Origin: Marsupella aquatica
Lineage: Eukaryota; Marchantiophyta
Direction of reading: 5' to 3'
Assembly (NCBI GenBank): GCA_973895155.1
Contig: OZ316898.1
Location: forward strand, 19,778,001 to 19,842,000
DNA length: 64,000 bases
In this document: positions 1 to 11,758 of the stretch, piece after piece
Layout: each line of letters begins with the position of its first letter
Numbering within the stretch: the first letter of the stretch is position 1
Made by a program: the position numbers and the translations under genes
The notes under the pieces: generated by a model
Seen by the model: the letters and a program-made list of their open reading frames with translations, nothing else
What the model was told of the DNA's origin: nothing
Databases searched by the model: none

Positions 1-110
1 ATGAGAAATCAGACTATAAAATTGCAATAAAGCTACTCTTGGGGGCCTCCTGTTTGGAGTGAAGCAAGTTGAAGTTGGGGGTGCAAGTGGAAATGGGGAT
101 GGGGGCAGGA
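1..110 (+). repeat. dispersed repeat fragment, second copy near 60565-60675
   Basis: The stretch around 26-67 (AGCTACTC, then GGGGGCCT, then GAGTGAAGC) recurs with a few substitutions at about 60566-60609 in the same orientation, and both copies are followed by a G-rich tract. A second part of the fragment, GGGTGCAAGTGGAAAT, recurs at about 11003. This is probably the degenerate end of a transposable element, but the family was not recognised. Confidence 0.5.
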
Positions 111-1006
111 TGAGTGTTGAAAATGGTGCAGAGATTGAATGTCCTCACCTCTATTTTCTCAAAGAAGGGGATTCGGGCTAAACCCTAAACCCTACATTTC
201 CCCCTTTGAAGCAAACCAGCTTTTGAAGGGTAGAATACATTCGCCAAAGGAAAAGTGGCACCCAGTTCTGTCTCTTCACTGCTTCCACAAGAAAACTTCA
301 GCATACTTCCAACCCAAATGCCGCAACTGGAACACCTCCTTTCATTATGAATTCCCCTGGCCGCAACTATTCAAATATCTTCTCAACCACACCAGCAATA
401 GAAAACTAGTAAAATATGTAGAAAATAATACTATGCATGCAATTATTGTAGGCACCAAACTACAAAAGTGTGGCAAAAGTAATCTCCCACCCCATTGCCA
501 ACTAGTTGGCACCAAACTACATTGTTTTCAAGATTGCCTTCACATCCACAGCCTGCTTGGGCAAATCTTGTATATGAATAACTATTTAGTTTTGCTAAAT
601 AACCATAGCCCTCGAAAGTCTGGAAGTCACTCTAAACTGTACTGGAGAGCAGTGAGTTGCAGTCTTGAGGCTTTACTCAACCAAAGCCCTGGAAAGTAAC
701 TTTGTATCACTCTTTGTAAGGAAGGAGTTCATGGGTTCTTTGGGTTGGGGCACTAAAACTTGACGTGCCAGCTGTAGACTGGACCGGTGGAAAGGTGAGA
801 GAAGTTATGCGTTCTTGCTGTGGGCTTGTTACTTCTGTGCATTCCTTTTGGGATTGTCTCCTCCCTATTTCCTTGCAGGGACCTCCAAGATTTTCTAGGT
901 AGCTCAAGTGCTCGTCAATCATAACCGAAGGTGATCCCATCTTCTTGTACACACTTTTCGCCTGCTGTGAATTTCCAAATTGTTGCACTGTGATTTTATC
1001 TATCCC

Positions 1007-1139
1007 AATAGGTGGATGGATGTCTATATATTTGCTCCATCCACCTATTTGTTTGGTGGAAATTCTCTATGCTGGTCTACTATCTTTGGTGCATTCTTCT
1101 ATGCTGGCTCTCAAATTATAGTAGACCAGCACCAAAGAT
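1007..1139. repeat. cluster of perfect and interleaved inverted repeats
   Basis: A perfect 14-bp stem pairs 1007-1020 with 1036-1049 across a 15-nt loop. About 20 bp further on, 1071-1083 is the perfect reverse complement of 1118-1130, and 1082-1092 is the perfect reverse complement of 1129-1139. The last two pairings are interleaved (X Y X' Y'), not nested, so they are alternative or pseudoknot-like. This pattern is expected if a short tandem repeat was partly inverted. Confidence 0.75.
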
Positions 1140-2597
1140 GCAGACCACCTGAGGTTTAGGGGTCAGAACACAGGAAACACCCTCGGTATGAACCTACAGC
1201 CCCGCTTGGTTGTGCTTCCAGAAGTAGTGCACCAGTCAAGGAAGCACGGCTGAAGAATAAGGGAAGCACCGCTGGCGTCTGAGTCCTTAAGGTAGTAACC
1301 CTTGAATCAAAGAATCACCCAGTTGATCTACATATTTTACACTATTGAGCCCAACTGGTCAGCAACAAATCAATTGTAAAGAGAAAGATTCCCGAAATTG
1401 CTCACAGTCATCATCACCACCCATGTTCTGAATTCACTCAGAAAACCTTATGTTTCAGACAGATCTGACAAGTAGATGAGGCGAGCCTGTTACTCAGATC
1501 GTCACTTGCACGCAAACTTTTATATTCCAGCCTAAATAATTAAAACGAACTGCCACGAGATTCCAAACAAAGCATTCCTACAGATAGTTGCGCACTACCT
1601 CAAGAACTTCCGAACTCCATAACCTACAGAATTTCGCAGCACATAACATTCTGGTCAAGACACTAGCGAGCCATTGTTCGAATGAACTAAGACACCCACT
1701 TCTGAATCTTGGCGCGACAACTGAACACCACATAAAATGTAAGACAAACCCATGTATCGCTACATCGCCAATACAGCTTCCACAACCATGAAACTCACAT
1801 TTCCTTGTTTATCTTGACCAACGTAAGAAAAAGCAAATTACCACATCTGCGAAGATCTTCATAGAGCCTGAATCGGAACTAATTCTCAAAAAACAACCAT
1901 GACCAACGTCATAGCTAGAATGGTCTACAACGAAACATACAGACTGCCAACGTCATAGCTAGAATGAGAGACCTCTGAACTGTCAGTCAGACCTTCAAAT
2001 ATTTTTCAATATCAGAAGAAAGGAAAGATAATGGTACAAATGCATCTAGTGCACAATATGTTGAAGCCTACATTAGTCTTCAAAAAGAATGGACACCTTC
2101 AAATAGAAACCAAAGGCTTAGAAGAAGGCAGTTGAAAAGAGTATGTAGGATCTTGCAGGTGCTTGAGCTGATCAATATTTACAGAACTGTATTACACCAT
2201 GACTCTCCAGATGTGTATGACACGTATTCTTTGTAAAGAAGTTGATCGTCAGTGATGAGGCTTCCCAAGAAGATACCCAATACATGAAGCGGGCACCATT
2301 TTGTACATAGTCAGGAAGATTACAAGACGGCAGGATTGCTGTCACTGTAGAAAGAATACCAACTATAGGCCAATGCACCAGTCTTTGCTGGTCGTCTGAT
2401 CTAACTTGGTGTCGGCCTGCTTGCACTCGTGTGATCTTGGGGCCTTCTGACATACAAAACTGCTGGCCCCTGCTTCGTTTGCATTCCAAACCTGACCTTA
2501 CACTTAAACCCATCGACTTATTACCCCCATCCCGTTTCTTCTGTAATGTGACAAAAAGAATTTCAATAAGAGGGTATGTTACAAGAGATTTGTTTCT

Positions 2598-3206
2598 TTA
2601 AAGCTTATCTAGCACTATGTCCTCCGGTTGTGGGTTATCATAGGGTGTGTACTTTCTAGCTGTCCCCTTACACAATTCCACCGGGTACTTCTTCGCGTTC
2701 TTTTTTAGCTTCCTAAGTGCTGCTTGACCCAAGTCAACCTCACACACGTCAGCAAGGCGCACTAGATAGAGCAAAACATCTGACAGCTCCTCCCCCAAAT
2801 GTTCTTTCTCAGACGCGTTCCAGCCTGGCAATCCTCTTGGGACCTCGCCTTTCCATTGAAAGATTTCAGACAACTCACCAACCTCGCCAACCTGTAGACG
2901 CAGGGCAGGCTGTTACTCACGAGAGTTGAACTATAGGAATTGCTCACCTCCAGTGTCTCCCTAAATTTTACACATTCATGATAGGCTCCCTTTAATGAAA
3001 AAGCTCAAGGAAATCCAGAATCTTAGTTTCATTATTTCTTTGCAGATGTAAATCGATTTGTAGCACAGATCAATTTCCTTAATCAAGACTGGTGTACTTA
3101 CGAGGGCAAGAAGAACATTGCGCGGGCTATGGAACTGGTCCCAGTCTCTTTCTCGAGCAAAATCTGCCATTCTCCTTTGGAGGTCCTTGATTGTCACTGA
3201 TCCCAT
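2598..3206 (-). CDS. dCTP pyrophosphatase (MazG-like, DCTPP1 type), two exons
   Basis: The coding model is 3206-3102 joined to 2891-2598 on the minus strand, giving 132 residues. The 210-bp intron has a GTAAGT donor at 3101 and an ACAG acceptor at 2892, and the join restores the family block LLAL-VGEVGELSEIFQWKGE. Visible MazG metal-binding residues are E38-x2-E41 and E70-x2-D73, inside EVGELSEIFQW and HLGEELSDVLLYLVRLADV. Members of this family hydrolyse dCTP and modified dCTPs to the monophosphate plus pyrophosphate and clean the nucleotide pool; length and order match plant members. The start at MGSVTIKDLQ is chosen from family length. A splice-acceptor-like CAG at 3257 suggests a further upstream exon, so the N-terminus could be longer. 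The promoter is not evident. Confidence 0.9.
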
Positions 3207-4180
3207 TGCTAATCCACCAAAGTTATCATTTTCCTTCTTGAGGATAGCTTCAGTTTCTGCCACAAGTATACACATGTTATAAAAAAATTAATCCTGGACT
3301 AGCGTCACAATACCCAGTAAGAAAGCTAGAATAGAAACTCATCAAGGCAACTAGCAAAGAGGCTGCCTCATCAAACATATTACGTGACAAAGACACAGAC
3401 ACGTCAGCCTGGAAAAATAAATATTCGACGTCCATTGCAAAGCAGAACAGCAAAATCTGTCGCCACACTTCTACTTTATGCCACACGTTTTCACGAGTTT
3501 GCTACGAGCCCTTAAATCGAAGGAAGGAAAGTTCCACAGAGTACCCCGACAGTCACCGCAGACAAGAGAAAACAGAGAAAACGGGAAGCATTATGAGTTT
3601 GGCATAAACAAACAACAGGAAGATATTTGTCATGGTCTATATCTTGACATAGTATATACCCATATCTTATGTGATAAATGAGGTGAACGCTACCATCGCG
3701 TAAGTTTAAGAAGTCTTAATGCATACTCGTTGAATATATAATCTGACATGAACGATCGACAATCGACAAATCTGGGAAGGTTCGGTGAGAAGTTGAGGCA
3801 GTTGATGACCCACAACTCCCAAACCAAATGGAAACGTAGGTGATGATTTGCTCTGAGACATAACATAATGGAATACTACCAGAAATGACTGTGCATTGAC
3901 GGTAAGTGCGCTCACTTATCTCCACAGTCATTTCAGCCAACGTAATTTAAGAAAAGGGTTCTTCAAGTTTAGGTAGAATGAGTATTGAATTTCAACATCT
4001 GACTAGTTTCTTGGATAGAAAACTGGTGACATATTTTATATAATTCTCTGTCCGGCATTATAATATTATGTTACTTTATGTTTAGCTTTTCATTTCTGTT
4101 TAGCAATCTGACCAAGATCCTAGAACTTGCACTCTGACTTGCAGAGAAAATTAACGATATGGACAAAGGGCATACAATTG
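3207..4180. other. spacer between two minus-strand genes; possible extra exons
   Basis: This stretch should hold the 5' untranslated region of the pyrophosphatase gene and the 3' part of the trihelix gene. Minus-strand open frames at 3277-3486 and 3716-3940 match nothing I recognise. Either could contribute a short terminal exon of the trihelix gene, whose first exon ends in a strong splice donor, but I could not choose an acceptor with confidence. Confidence 0.4.
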
Positions 4181-4888
4181 TCACAGGTCAGTGCAATACT
4201 CACTTGCCAGTGACGCTCGCGTGCGTTGAGGCGATGCCGCCACGATTGATAAATTAGGATGGTGCTCTTCGGGCTCACCCGAACCGTTCTCAGGCGAAGT
4301 CGCCACGAACTTGAAGGAGGACGCCAGCATCTCGTCCATGCGGGGAAAGAAAGGCCAGAGAGAGTTCACAGCGCCAGTAGCCGCCTGCCTCTGCTTCTCC
4401 ACTTTGTACCGACGTTTGAGGTTCTCCATCTTCCACTTACATTGCTCGGCGGTTTTGGCCGATCTCGAACCCTCGCACTTCAAATTGACATACCTCGCTA
4501 CATCCTCCCAATCATTGCTCCGCAAATTGCCCCTACTCAAACTCACATACTTCTCTTCGTACACCTCGAGAAGGTAATTCACAGCCGTCTCGCTCCAGTC
4601 CGTCGGATTCTCTTTCTTCCTCTCTTCTCCGCCCACTATCTCCCTCTTGGCCTTCTTTAGGCCCTTGGCCTCTACAGCCACCGGTGGCTGATGCACGACT
4701 AGAGCTCCTGCTGCTACTAATCCTGCCCCCAGTTCTCCACCACCACCAACGTGCCCTTCCCCGTCCTCCGGACTGCCCCCCATCCCCCCCACAGCGTTAT
4801 ATGCCGAAAGATGTTGCTGCTGAAGATGCGGGTGCTGATGATGGTGCTCCCCACCCCCTCCACTCGCCATTTGCTTCTTCCTCGCCAC
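4181..4888 (-). CDS. trihelix DNA-binding protein, first exon or complete
   Basis: This open frame encodes up to 235 residues. The N-terminal 95 residues are low-complexity (His/Gln-rich, then Gly-rich) and end in a basic KKAKRE patch that could be a nuclear signal. Residues about 97-188 form one trihelix (MYB/SANT-like) domain with the three spaced tryptophans W98, W127 and W152, the YLLEVYEEKY and NDWEDVA segments, and WPFFPRMDEML at the end. The family binds GT-type or related promoter elements in the nucleus; single-domain members of this shape resemble the ASIL/6b-interacting group. A strong splice donor (GTGAGT) lies at 4203, after residue 228. The last seven residues shown may therefore be intron, with a C-terminal exon (often a coiled coil in relatives) further left. 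The start is the first ATG of a long GC-rich frame. Upstream lies the repeat module at 5235-6005. Confidence 0.8.
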   Translation of the reverse strand: MARKKQMASGGGGEHHHQHPHLQQQHLSAYNAVGGMGGSPEDGEGHVGGGGELGAGLVAAGALVVHQPPVAVEAKGLKKAKREIVGGEERKKENPTDWSETAVNYLLEVYEEKYVSLSRGNLRSNDWEDVARYVNLKCEGSRSAKTAEQCKWKMENLKRRYKVEKQRQAATGAVNSLWPFFPRMDEMLASSFKFVATSPENGSGEPEEHHPNLSIVAASPQRTRASLASEYCTDL

Positions 4889-5234
4889 TGCTGCACTCTT
4901 TCCTCCTTCCCCCTCTCAGCTTTCGTTGCTTTTCCTCCCTTCCTCCTTGTCCTCTCCGGAGAACCTAACCAATATTACTCCTCCCAAAATCTCGTTCCTC
5001 TCCTAGCCTTCTTCTCCTCCTTTTGAGCTCTGAAGCCGTGGCCTCGACTTGCCTTTCTTGCCCTGCCTGCCAGCCTTCTCAATCCCCGTCCCCGCGCCAC
5101 ATCCCCGGACCGCGATGACCACCACCACTCCCACGAGAAACTCTCTCCTCGCCAGTCTTCCCCCTCAGCTTATCCTCCCTCCTTCTCGCAAACCTAAACC
5201 AAAATAATCCACTTCCTCCCAGTAGAATCTCCTC

Positions 5235-6005
5235 CACTTCCGTCCTCCCTCGTTGCCTATCGTCGTCCCTGCATGCTCTACGCAATCAACAACACCCGTC
5301 CCTGCGGCAAAATTTCATACATAGCCCCAAGTTGCCAAATAATTGCCCTCGCAACCGATCATCAATTGCTTGTCCGAGACGATGATACACACCGCAACCA
5401 CCGAAAACGCTCCTCTCGTCTGATTGGATCGACCTTTCGATCGACCCGCAACAGCCACGCTGCATGCACCCAAGGAGAGAGATGTCTCGAAACGAGACTG
5501 CAAGCTACACGGCCACCGGATGGCTGTCGTCCATAGCAAGGAAACAAGCAAGCAAGCCAACAAACGGGAGAGAGGGACGAGATGGGCAGAAATCAGAGCA
5601 CAACACCGCAAAATCGAGGAAATCAGCGCCTCTCCGATGAAACTCGCTGAAATCAGAGAGGGGAGACGAGGTAATCAGAGAGGGCAGAGAGACGACGAAG
5701 GTCGAGGCGATGGAGTTTTGGAGGTTGAGGCGATGGATGCCGAGGGATACAAAAGCCCGGAAGCGAGGCCGAAAAGAAAGGATGGTGGTGATGGTGGAGA
5801 AGGAGAAGGAGGAGGACGAGGAGGAGCATCGACGAACGAGAGCGACGGTGGCAGACGGCACCGATGGACGGCATCGCGGAGGCTGTCGCGCGTCAGACGA
5901 GGCCCGACTGCCGCCAATCGCGCGCAGTCGCGTAGTCAGGACGGCAGGCGGACGGCGTGCGGACGGCGCGGGGCGGACCAGTTCGTTGGCGTACGTTGGT
6001 CGCTG
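5235..6005 (+). repeat. GC-rich upstream module, copy 1 (inverted partner at 12050-12750)
   Basis: This stretch aligns visibly, with indels, to the reverse complement of 12050-12750. Matching blocks include the CTGCGGCAAAA region near 5304 versus 12660-12675, the AACCGATCAT block at 5357 versus about 12620, the GAGAGATGTCTCGAAACGA-like block at 5477 versus about 12503, and the block encoding GGRGGASTNESD on this strand at 5810-5850 versus about 12200. Each copy lies directly upstream of a gene (trihelix here, RS/RRM protein there) and in the same orientation relative to that gene. Both strands have long open frames in both copies, but their differences look like indels in low-complexity DNA, so I do not call a protein. 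It could be a duplicated promoter region or a transposable element. Confidence 0.7.
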
Positions 6006-6039
6006 CGGATGGGGAGATCCAGACCATTACAGTTTCCAG

Positions 6040-6370
6040 TTACTGTTTACAGTTGCCGTTTCTCCTTACAGTAGCTTTTCACGGTTTACAGTTGCAGTTC
6101 CTTTTCTCTGTACAGTAGCCTTTCACTGTTTACAGTTGCTGTTCCGTTTCTCCTTACAGTAGCTTTTCACTGTTTACAGGTGCGGTTCCGTTTCTCCTTA
6201 CAGTAGCTTTTCACTGTTTACAGTTGCTGTTCCGTTTCTCGTTACAGTAGCTTTCACTGCTTACAGTTGCGGTTCCGTTTCTCCTTACAGTAGCTTTCAC
6301 GGTATACAGTTGCTGTTCCCGTTTCTCTTTACAGCAGCTTTCACTGTTTACAGTTGCTGTTCCGTCCTGT
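6040..6370. repeat. minisatellite, about 44-bp unit, eight copies
   Basis: About eight imperfect copies of a 42-44-bp unit are visible. The constant parts are TTACAGTAGCTTT, then CACTGTTTACAGTTGC, then GTTCCGTTTCTC. Copies of the GTTTACAGTTGC core start near 6047, 6088, 6130, 6174, 6218, 6260, 6303 and 6346. The array begins almost exactly where the upstream module ends. Confidence 0.85.
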
Positions 6371-6689
6371 GCCTTTCCTGCTTTGGTGTACCGGACTCAG
6401 TACTGTAGTTACTGTATTTTTCAGTTCACGTTGTATTGTTTTCGTTGAAGTTGCTTGAAGAGCCTTGACGTCAGCGAATTAGGGGAGGATAACCATGCCT
6501 ACTACCACATCACGTCAACATACTACTACAACAACAACAAAGAATTCAAACCGGGACCTCCACCAGCTCACCTGCCAAATCAATCTATCCCCCCTTTAAA
6601 AAACTTAACATTAAAAATGATTATTTTAACTTTGACACCTCTTCAGCACAACAAAGGGTTTTATGCCCACTTATTTTAAATGAATTCTT

Positions 6690-7030
6690 GTATTAATTTT
6701 TTTCCTTTTTGCACAGGAGTCCTACCAGACTTTCGAGTTTTCCACTGAGTATGGCTTTTTGTCTGCTCTTTTCCTTTGTGGGCTTTGTTGTGGTTGACTT
6801 TGTGGGCTTTGTTGAGTCTGACTTTGCTGTAGCTGGAATTTATGGGCTTGTAAGGCCTCTTTGGTCTTCTTGGGGCCTCCCCCCCCCCCCCTCCTCTTTT
6901 AATTGGGATTTTTTGCCATTGGGATCTTGTGTTGCCCAGGTTTGGCATTTTTGTCTTTGGCACTGTGATATGTGTAGTATGCAAATCGTAGGCAAGGAGA
7001 TGTGCCACCTACTGTAGGTGTGGGCTTAGT
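6690..7030 (+). repeat. dispersed repeat, first of two adjacent direct copies
   Basis: This stretch and 7185-7560 share the same succession of blocks: CTACCAG then TTTTCCAC/GTGGAGTA, TTTGTGGGCTTT, GGGCTTGT..GGCCTCTTTGG, a C-run, CAATCTTGTG-like text, and a final CTTTGGCA.TGTG.TATGT. Related 3' blocks recur at about 21080-21130, 48330-48420 and 51190-51270. The pattern fits degenerate 3' ends of non-LTR retroelements, but no coding part was found. Confidence 0.55.
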
Positions 7031-7184
7031 TCTATTGCTCTCGTCTTGGGCATCTATTTCTTAGGTCTCAGGCACTTCCATAATTGCTTCCATACTGACA
7101 ACACGGTTACAACAATGACATGGATCCATTGACAGTGTTTCTGTAACAACACGTCTTTAGCACACCAATGTTTTGATATGCACT

Positions 7185-7560
7185 TGTTTTTCAGAATTTG
7201 TTTATTGTTTTTGTCCTTTTTATACAAGAGCTCTACCAGGCTTTTCAGTTTTCCGTGGAGTAAGGCTTTTGTCTTCTCTTCTCCTTTGTGGGCTTTCCTT
7301 TCTGACGTTTGTTGGCTAGGATTCATGGGCTTGTGGGGCCTCTTTGGTCTTCTTGGGCTCTTTCCCCTTTCCCTCGCCCCCCCCATCCCCTTTAATGGGT
7401 TTGTTGCTTTTGCAATCTTGTGTCTCCCAGGCTTAGCATTTATGTTCTTTGGCAGTGTGGTATGTATAAAGGTGTGGCTAGATGCAAATCGTAGGCAAGG
7501 CGGTGTCCCACCTGTTGTAGATGTGGGCTTGGTTCTATTGCTCTCATCTCGGGCATCTGT
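7185..7560 (+). repeat. dispersed repeat, second adjacent direct copy
   Basis: This is the second copy of the unit at 6690-7030, with the same block order. It ends in a TTCTTTGGCAGTGTGGTATG segment near 7448, followed by a stretch (GCAAATCGTAGGCAAGG) that is also present in the first copy near 6981. The two copies are therefore homologous over their whole length. Confidence 0.6.
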
Positions 7561-7564
7561 CTAG

Positions 7565-10500
7565 TGGTTGCAAGCCAAAAACTAGACCAGGGGTTTTCCT
7601 TGCGTACAAGCTAGCTAGTTGAGTAGCTTGCTCAACTATGGTTTCCCCTTTAGAAACACAAAAAGGCAATCCTGTATGCTAGCCTTGTCTATTTTGTCAA
7701 CATAACTTTTAAGGGTATATAATGCAGTAGTTGGATTGTTGGAACTGCTTGGATTGGATTGGCAAGCTTGCAGATGGATTGCCAAGGGTGTCCTAACACC
7801 TACATCTGGCTTTTGTTACCCTTGGTGTCATCTATTGGTCCATCACTAATTTTCTAGCACCAAAGCTGGAGTGTTTTTGCATACGGTCCTAGACATTTAA
7901 ATATCATTATAGTATGTGATTCCGCCAAAATTCTCACATGATTTGTTTACAAAAATGTACCGGGGGCAGAGGGGGAGGAGCATACACGGCATAGGATTTA
8001 AAACTTACTACTTTTTGTGTCTTGTTATGTTTGAAGGCATGCCATCCAACCACACAGACCCCCGCACACACCGCAAGGAGATCACTCCAAATGGTTGCAG
8101 CCATCTCCCCGCCCACCTCATGAGCCGTCCCAGCCTGTGCACCACCCCATTTGGCCTCTCCCCTTCAGTAGTGACCTCCCTGACCAGCAGCCATGGGCAC
8201 AAAAAGTGGATGCCCAAGAGCAAAGGGCACAACTGCTGGTCAGGGAGGCAAGGGGCACTTTACAAATGAGGCCCAACAGGTTCATTGAGAGGTTTTTACC
8301 AGGGCTGCAACAGAGCCCTCACTTTTTATGTTCCATTAGTGCTCCAGACCTGACCAAGGCAGAAAAATGAGTATAGTGCACTGCAGACTTTGTGTAAAGA
8401 GAACAGACGGGGCAGGCTACAAATGCAAGGGCAAGACAGCCACAACATTATCACACCTCCTTTGGTGCGATAGTCTTTCGCCCGGTTGAGAGCGCCAGGC
8501 CTGTTTAAAAGTACCCAAACCATGGGGCCATGCAGGTTCCGGCTTGCCTGACTCAAAACTTGTTGCAATAAGTTTCTAAAGCAAATGAAGCCCAGGCAGG
8601 TTGAATGAACGGTTGAGATACACTTTATGAAGTTCAAAATATAAGTAAAGTGTTGTACCCGTCTTGTAAAGTGCCCCTAAACATGGATGGGTGGGGCTTT
8701 AGTCCTTAGGCATTTCCATACTGACAACATAGTTGCAACAATGACATGGATCCATTGACAAGAATTTTGTAACAACACAACCACAACAAATACTTGCAAC
8801 CCATGTCAACATCCGAGGATGTATAATCAGAAACGGTTGTAGCGAGGGTTGTAGACCTACAATGAACTTGCAGAGTGACTTCACCAGAGATTTCAAAAAA
8901 AAGTTGAAGGAAAATGGCAGAAAGGCAAAAAGTTCATTAAAACACATCAATGAATTGATCTAAGAAACAAACTGGCTACCATTTGATCAATGGAAGCCAG
9001 GGTCAGTTAGTGCTGGAAAACTATTCTGCAGAAATGTCTTTAAAGTGCAAAATGACCCACCATACATCCAAAGTTGTTGGGACGATGACTTACAATTGCT
9101 TACAACTTAGTGCAACATTGTTGTGATCTGTCTAGTTAGTAGGGCAACACATCTTCAAACACATCTTCAAAGTCTGCTTCCCAATGAAATTCATTAGAAG
9201 GCAATCTTTGCCTTTCCCTATGTGTGTACGGTAGTTTTCTAGCACAAAATTGAAAAACACAAAATAAAGTTGAATGAAACTACTTCTATTGCTTTCTATC
9301 TCATGGCAATGCTGACTACATTAACCCAATTTTTAGTCTTCTTCTTCACTTTTTTAATATTTATTTGTTGGAAGAAGTCAACCATAGTTACGGCCTTCTG
9401 TAGACATAAAAGCTCTTACTCTAAGACATTTTCTACAATTAGTTCATAGATCCCATCTCCCTCTAGCAATTCTTAAATTCAATGAGAGACAAGTCCTTGG
9501 GAATATTTTTTGAAGTGTTGTATCTGTTCAAAGTTATGTGTCTTGTTGCATTAGTCCTACGTGACCACCTATGATTATGTGAACAAAGCTGGTGGAATCA
9601 TGGACAACTTGGAAGATGAAGGAGTTTGGATCTCTATCTTAGTGCTCATCCTTCCCCTAGAACTTAAAATAGCTTGTACCTTCATGAAAATTGAAACTAA
9701 TTGCCTAGATCAACTTCAATCTTGGATTCTTTCCATGTTGCGATTCCTATTTATCTCCTACTTGTTTTCAAATCATTGTCTAATTATGCACCCCAACCGG
9801 AGCATTCCAATACATGAGCATCATTTCCGGTTTTTTTCTTCTTGCCTTGCATCAAACATGAATAGTTAAGTATTTGTTTTTTGTTGAAAACATTATTGTG
9901 AGTTCCTGATTGTGACTGAACCTGATGATGTGGCTCAACATGGTGCTAGAGATTTTGGAAGGAGCTTCCCATGGGGATCTGTAATTAATGCTGCACAATA
10001 TGACAAATGACCAAATCATGGTGCTCCTGTAGCATCTGAGGTTGCTTACAGGCTACATCGAAGCCAATTCTTTACTAGCAATAGTTTTGGAAAAACATTC
10101 CATTGTTAACTGTTTTCCTTTTGTTTACCATTTATTTTCATTCTAAAAAGAATACATTTAGTATATTTAACGCAAGGAACTGCTAGTTTTGACAAAATAC
10201 TAGAAGATGAGAAAAATATTGTTTTTGGGAGACCAGACTCTTAGAAATAATCTCCAGAGGACATTTAATATACAATGAAAAACACACTTTCATGCAAGTA
10301 GAAATAATTTAATCACATTCTGACTTTGGATTAAAAAAAGAGAAACCTTCCATGACTTCCATTAGCAAGCTATGCAACTGGCTTGCAGATGGAGGAACCC
10401 CTAACTTTGTATTTGTGTATTTTTTCATATAAATAATTTCCCAATACATTTTGGAGTACACCCATGGACATCCCATTTAGAAATAAAACTCATTGCCACA

Positions 10501-11758
10501 CTAGAGTTCTGGAATGAAGTTGTCAGATAGGGGATTGAATTTAAGATTTACTGGTCACAAGTCACCTCATGTCTGACCACCAGGCCCACTCAAGTATTGA
10601 AGTTTCATTGAACTATATAATTTTGATTGAAAGTCACTCTTCAAGGCCTATGTTTTAGATATTTGTGCCCAAACTGTGCACAAATGATATCAAGATAAAT
10701 ACCAGTCATGGGACCTCTATTTTTGTCCAGCAGGCTGCAGGTGATGTAGCACTCTCTATGTTGGGAGGTGCAGGCATTAAAACCCACCAGAGAGCTCTAT
10801 GTTTTTTACACAAACCCCACCCAAAGTAGGGTTCAACCAAAGCCCTTCACACTTGGACAAAAAATAACAATAGCTTACTTTTTGCGGGCAGCAAATGGGC
10901 AAAAAAAAATCCAATGCCATAAATGACTTTTCAGGACACCTCCCTCATTGTTTAGATAGAAGTGTCTAAGGTTTGACTAGTGGTGCATTGTTGAAATTGA
11001 GGGTGCAAGTGGAAATTGGGGATTGGTGGAAGGGTTTAGGCCTCTAGGGCCAACTTGAGCATGAGCATTGAAATAATAGGCCTTTAAATATTCAGGTGGC
11101 AACTTTGGACTGACTGAGTGTTTCGTGCCATTCCCCCCTCCAGAGCCAGTCCTGACGGCTACATTTGAGGAGTCTCAAGGGCAAGGGCCAAAAAGCTTCC
11201 AGCCCTTGCCTTCCGAACCCTTTGAAAGATAGAAAAGACAAGAAGGCAGGACTTGACTGCCCTGTAGAATTGAGTGTTAGCGTCACACTTATTCACTTCC
11301 CTGATTATATGCAGATTTCAGATCTCATTTTTTCACTTCAAATTTGGTTCCATAACGGCCGATTTTTTGAGGACTCTTGCATATGCAAGACCACCCTTAG
11401 GGCCAACTTGCATGTGAAGTGTCTTTAAAAAAGCCGCCCTTAACTCGAGTTGTGCAAGGATGTGAATGAATGAGACCAAGAATGAGATGTTTCTGGCAGT
11501 ACCCCCTCATGCATCAGGCCTGACGACATAATTTGTGGGGTCCTAAGGGCAAGGACCAGAAAGTTTTCAGCCTTTGCAGGTCGTGATCTTGGCCTTGTGA
11601 AAAAACAAAAACAAAAAAAACTATACACTTGTTACAAACTCTCTCGTAGTTGGGAAGTACAAACTCTCTAGCTTGTAACCGTTTCAGATTGTCTGAACAT
11701 AGGAGTGCGACATTTTCTCAAATGTATGAAGAGCAGAAAGGGCCGCCCTTAGTCCTTA
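7565..11758. other. intergenic region, old repeats only
   Basis: No gene recognised. A segment at 8706-8790 (CCATACTGACAACA, then CAATGACATGGATCCATTGAC) is a direct relative of 7070-7160. The stretch 10994-11045 repeats part of the window start. The remainder is AT-rich DNA with short frames lacking any recognisable domain. Confidence 0.6.

Larger units (their letters stand above)
1..2597. other. intergenic region, no gene recognised
   Basis: Open frames here (for example 139-699 plus and 2172-2513 minus) match no family I recognise and have ordinary low-complexity composition. The stretch next to 2597 is presumably the 3' untranslated and downstream part of the minus-strand pyrophosphatase gene. 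Small repeats in it are listed separately. A 20-bp direct repeat occurs at about 1903 and 1946. Confidence 0.6.

Noticed and set aside
181-200. Telomere-like AACCCTAAACCCTA (also AAACCCTA near 46575 and 46611)
   Set aside because: Only one to two units at each site; too short for a telomere. Isolated copies are common plant telo-box motifs.
5424-6162. Long open frames on both strands of the GC-rich module (also 12030-12545 and 12168-12631)
   Set aside because: Several overlapping frames in three or more phases are expected in GC-rich low-complexity DNA; differences between copies include frame-changing indels and no domain is recognisable.
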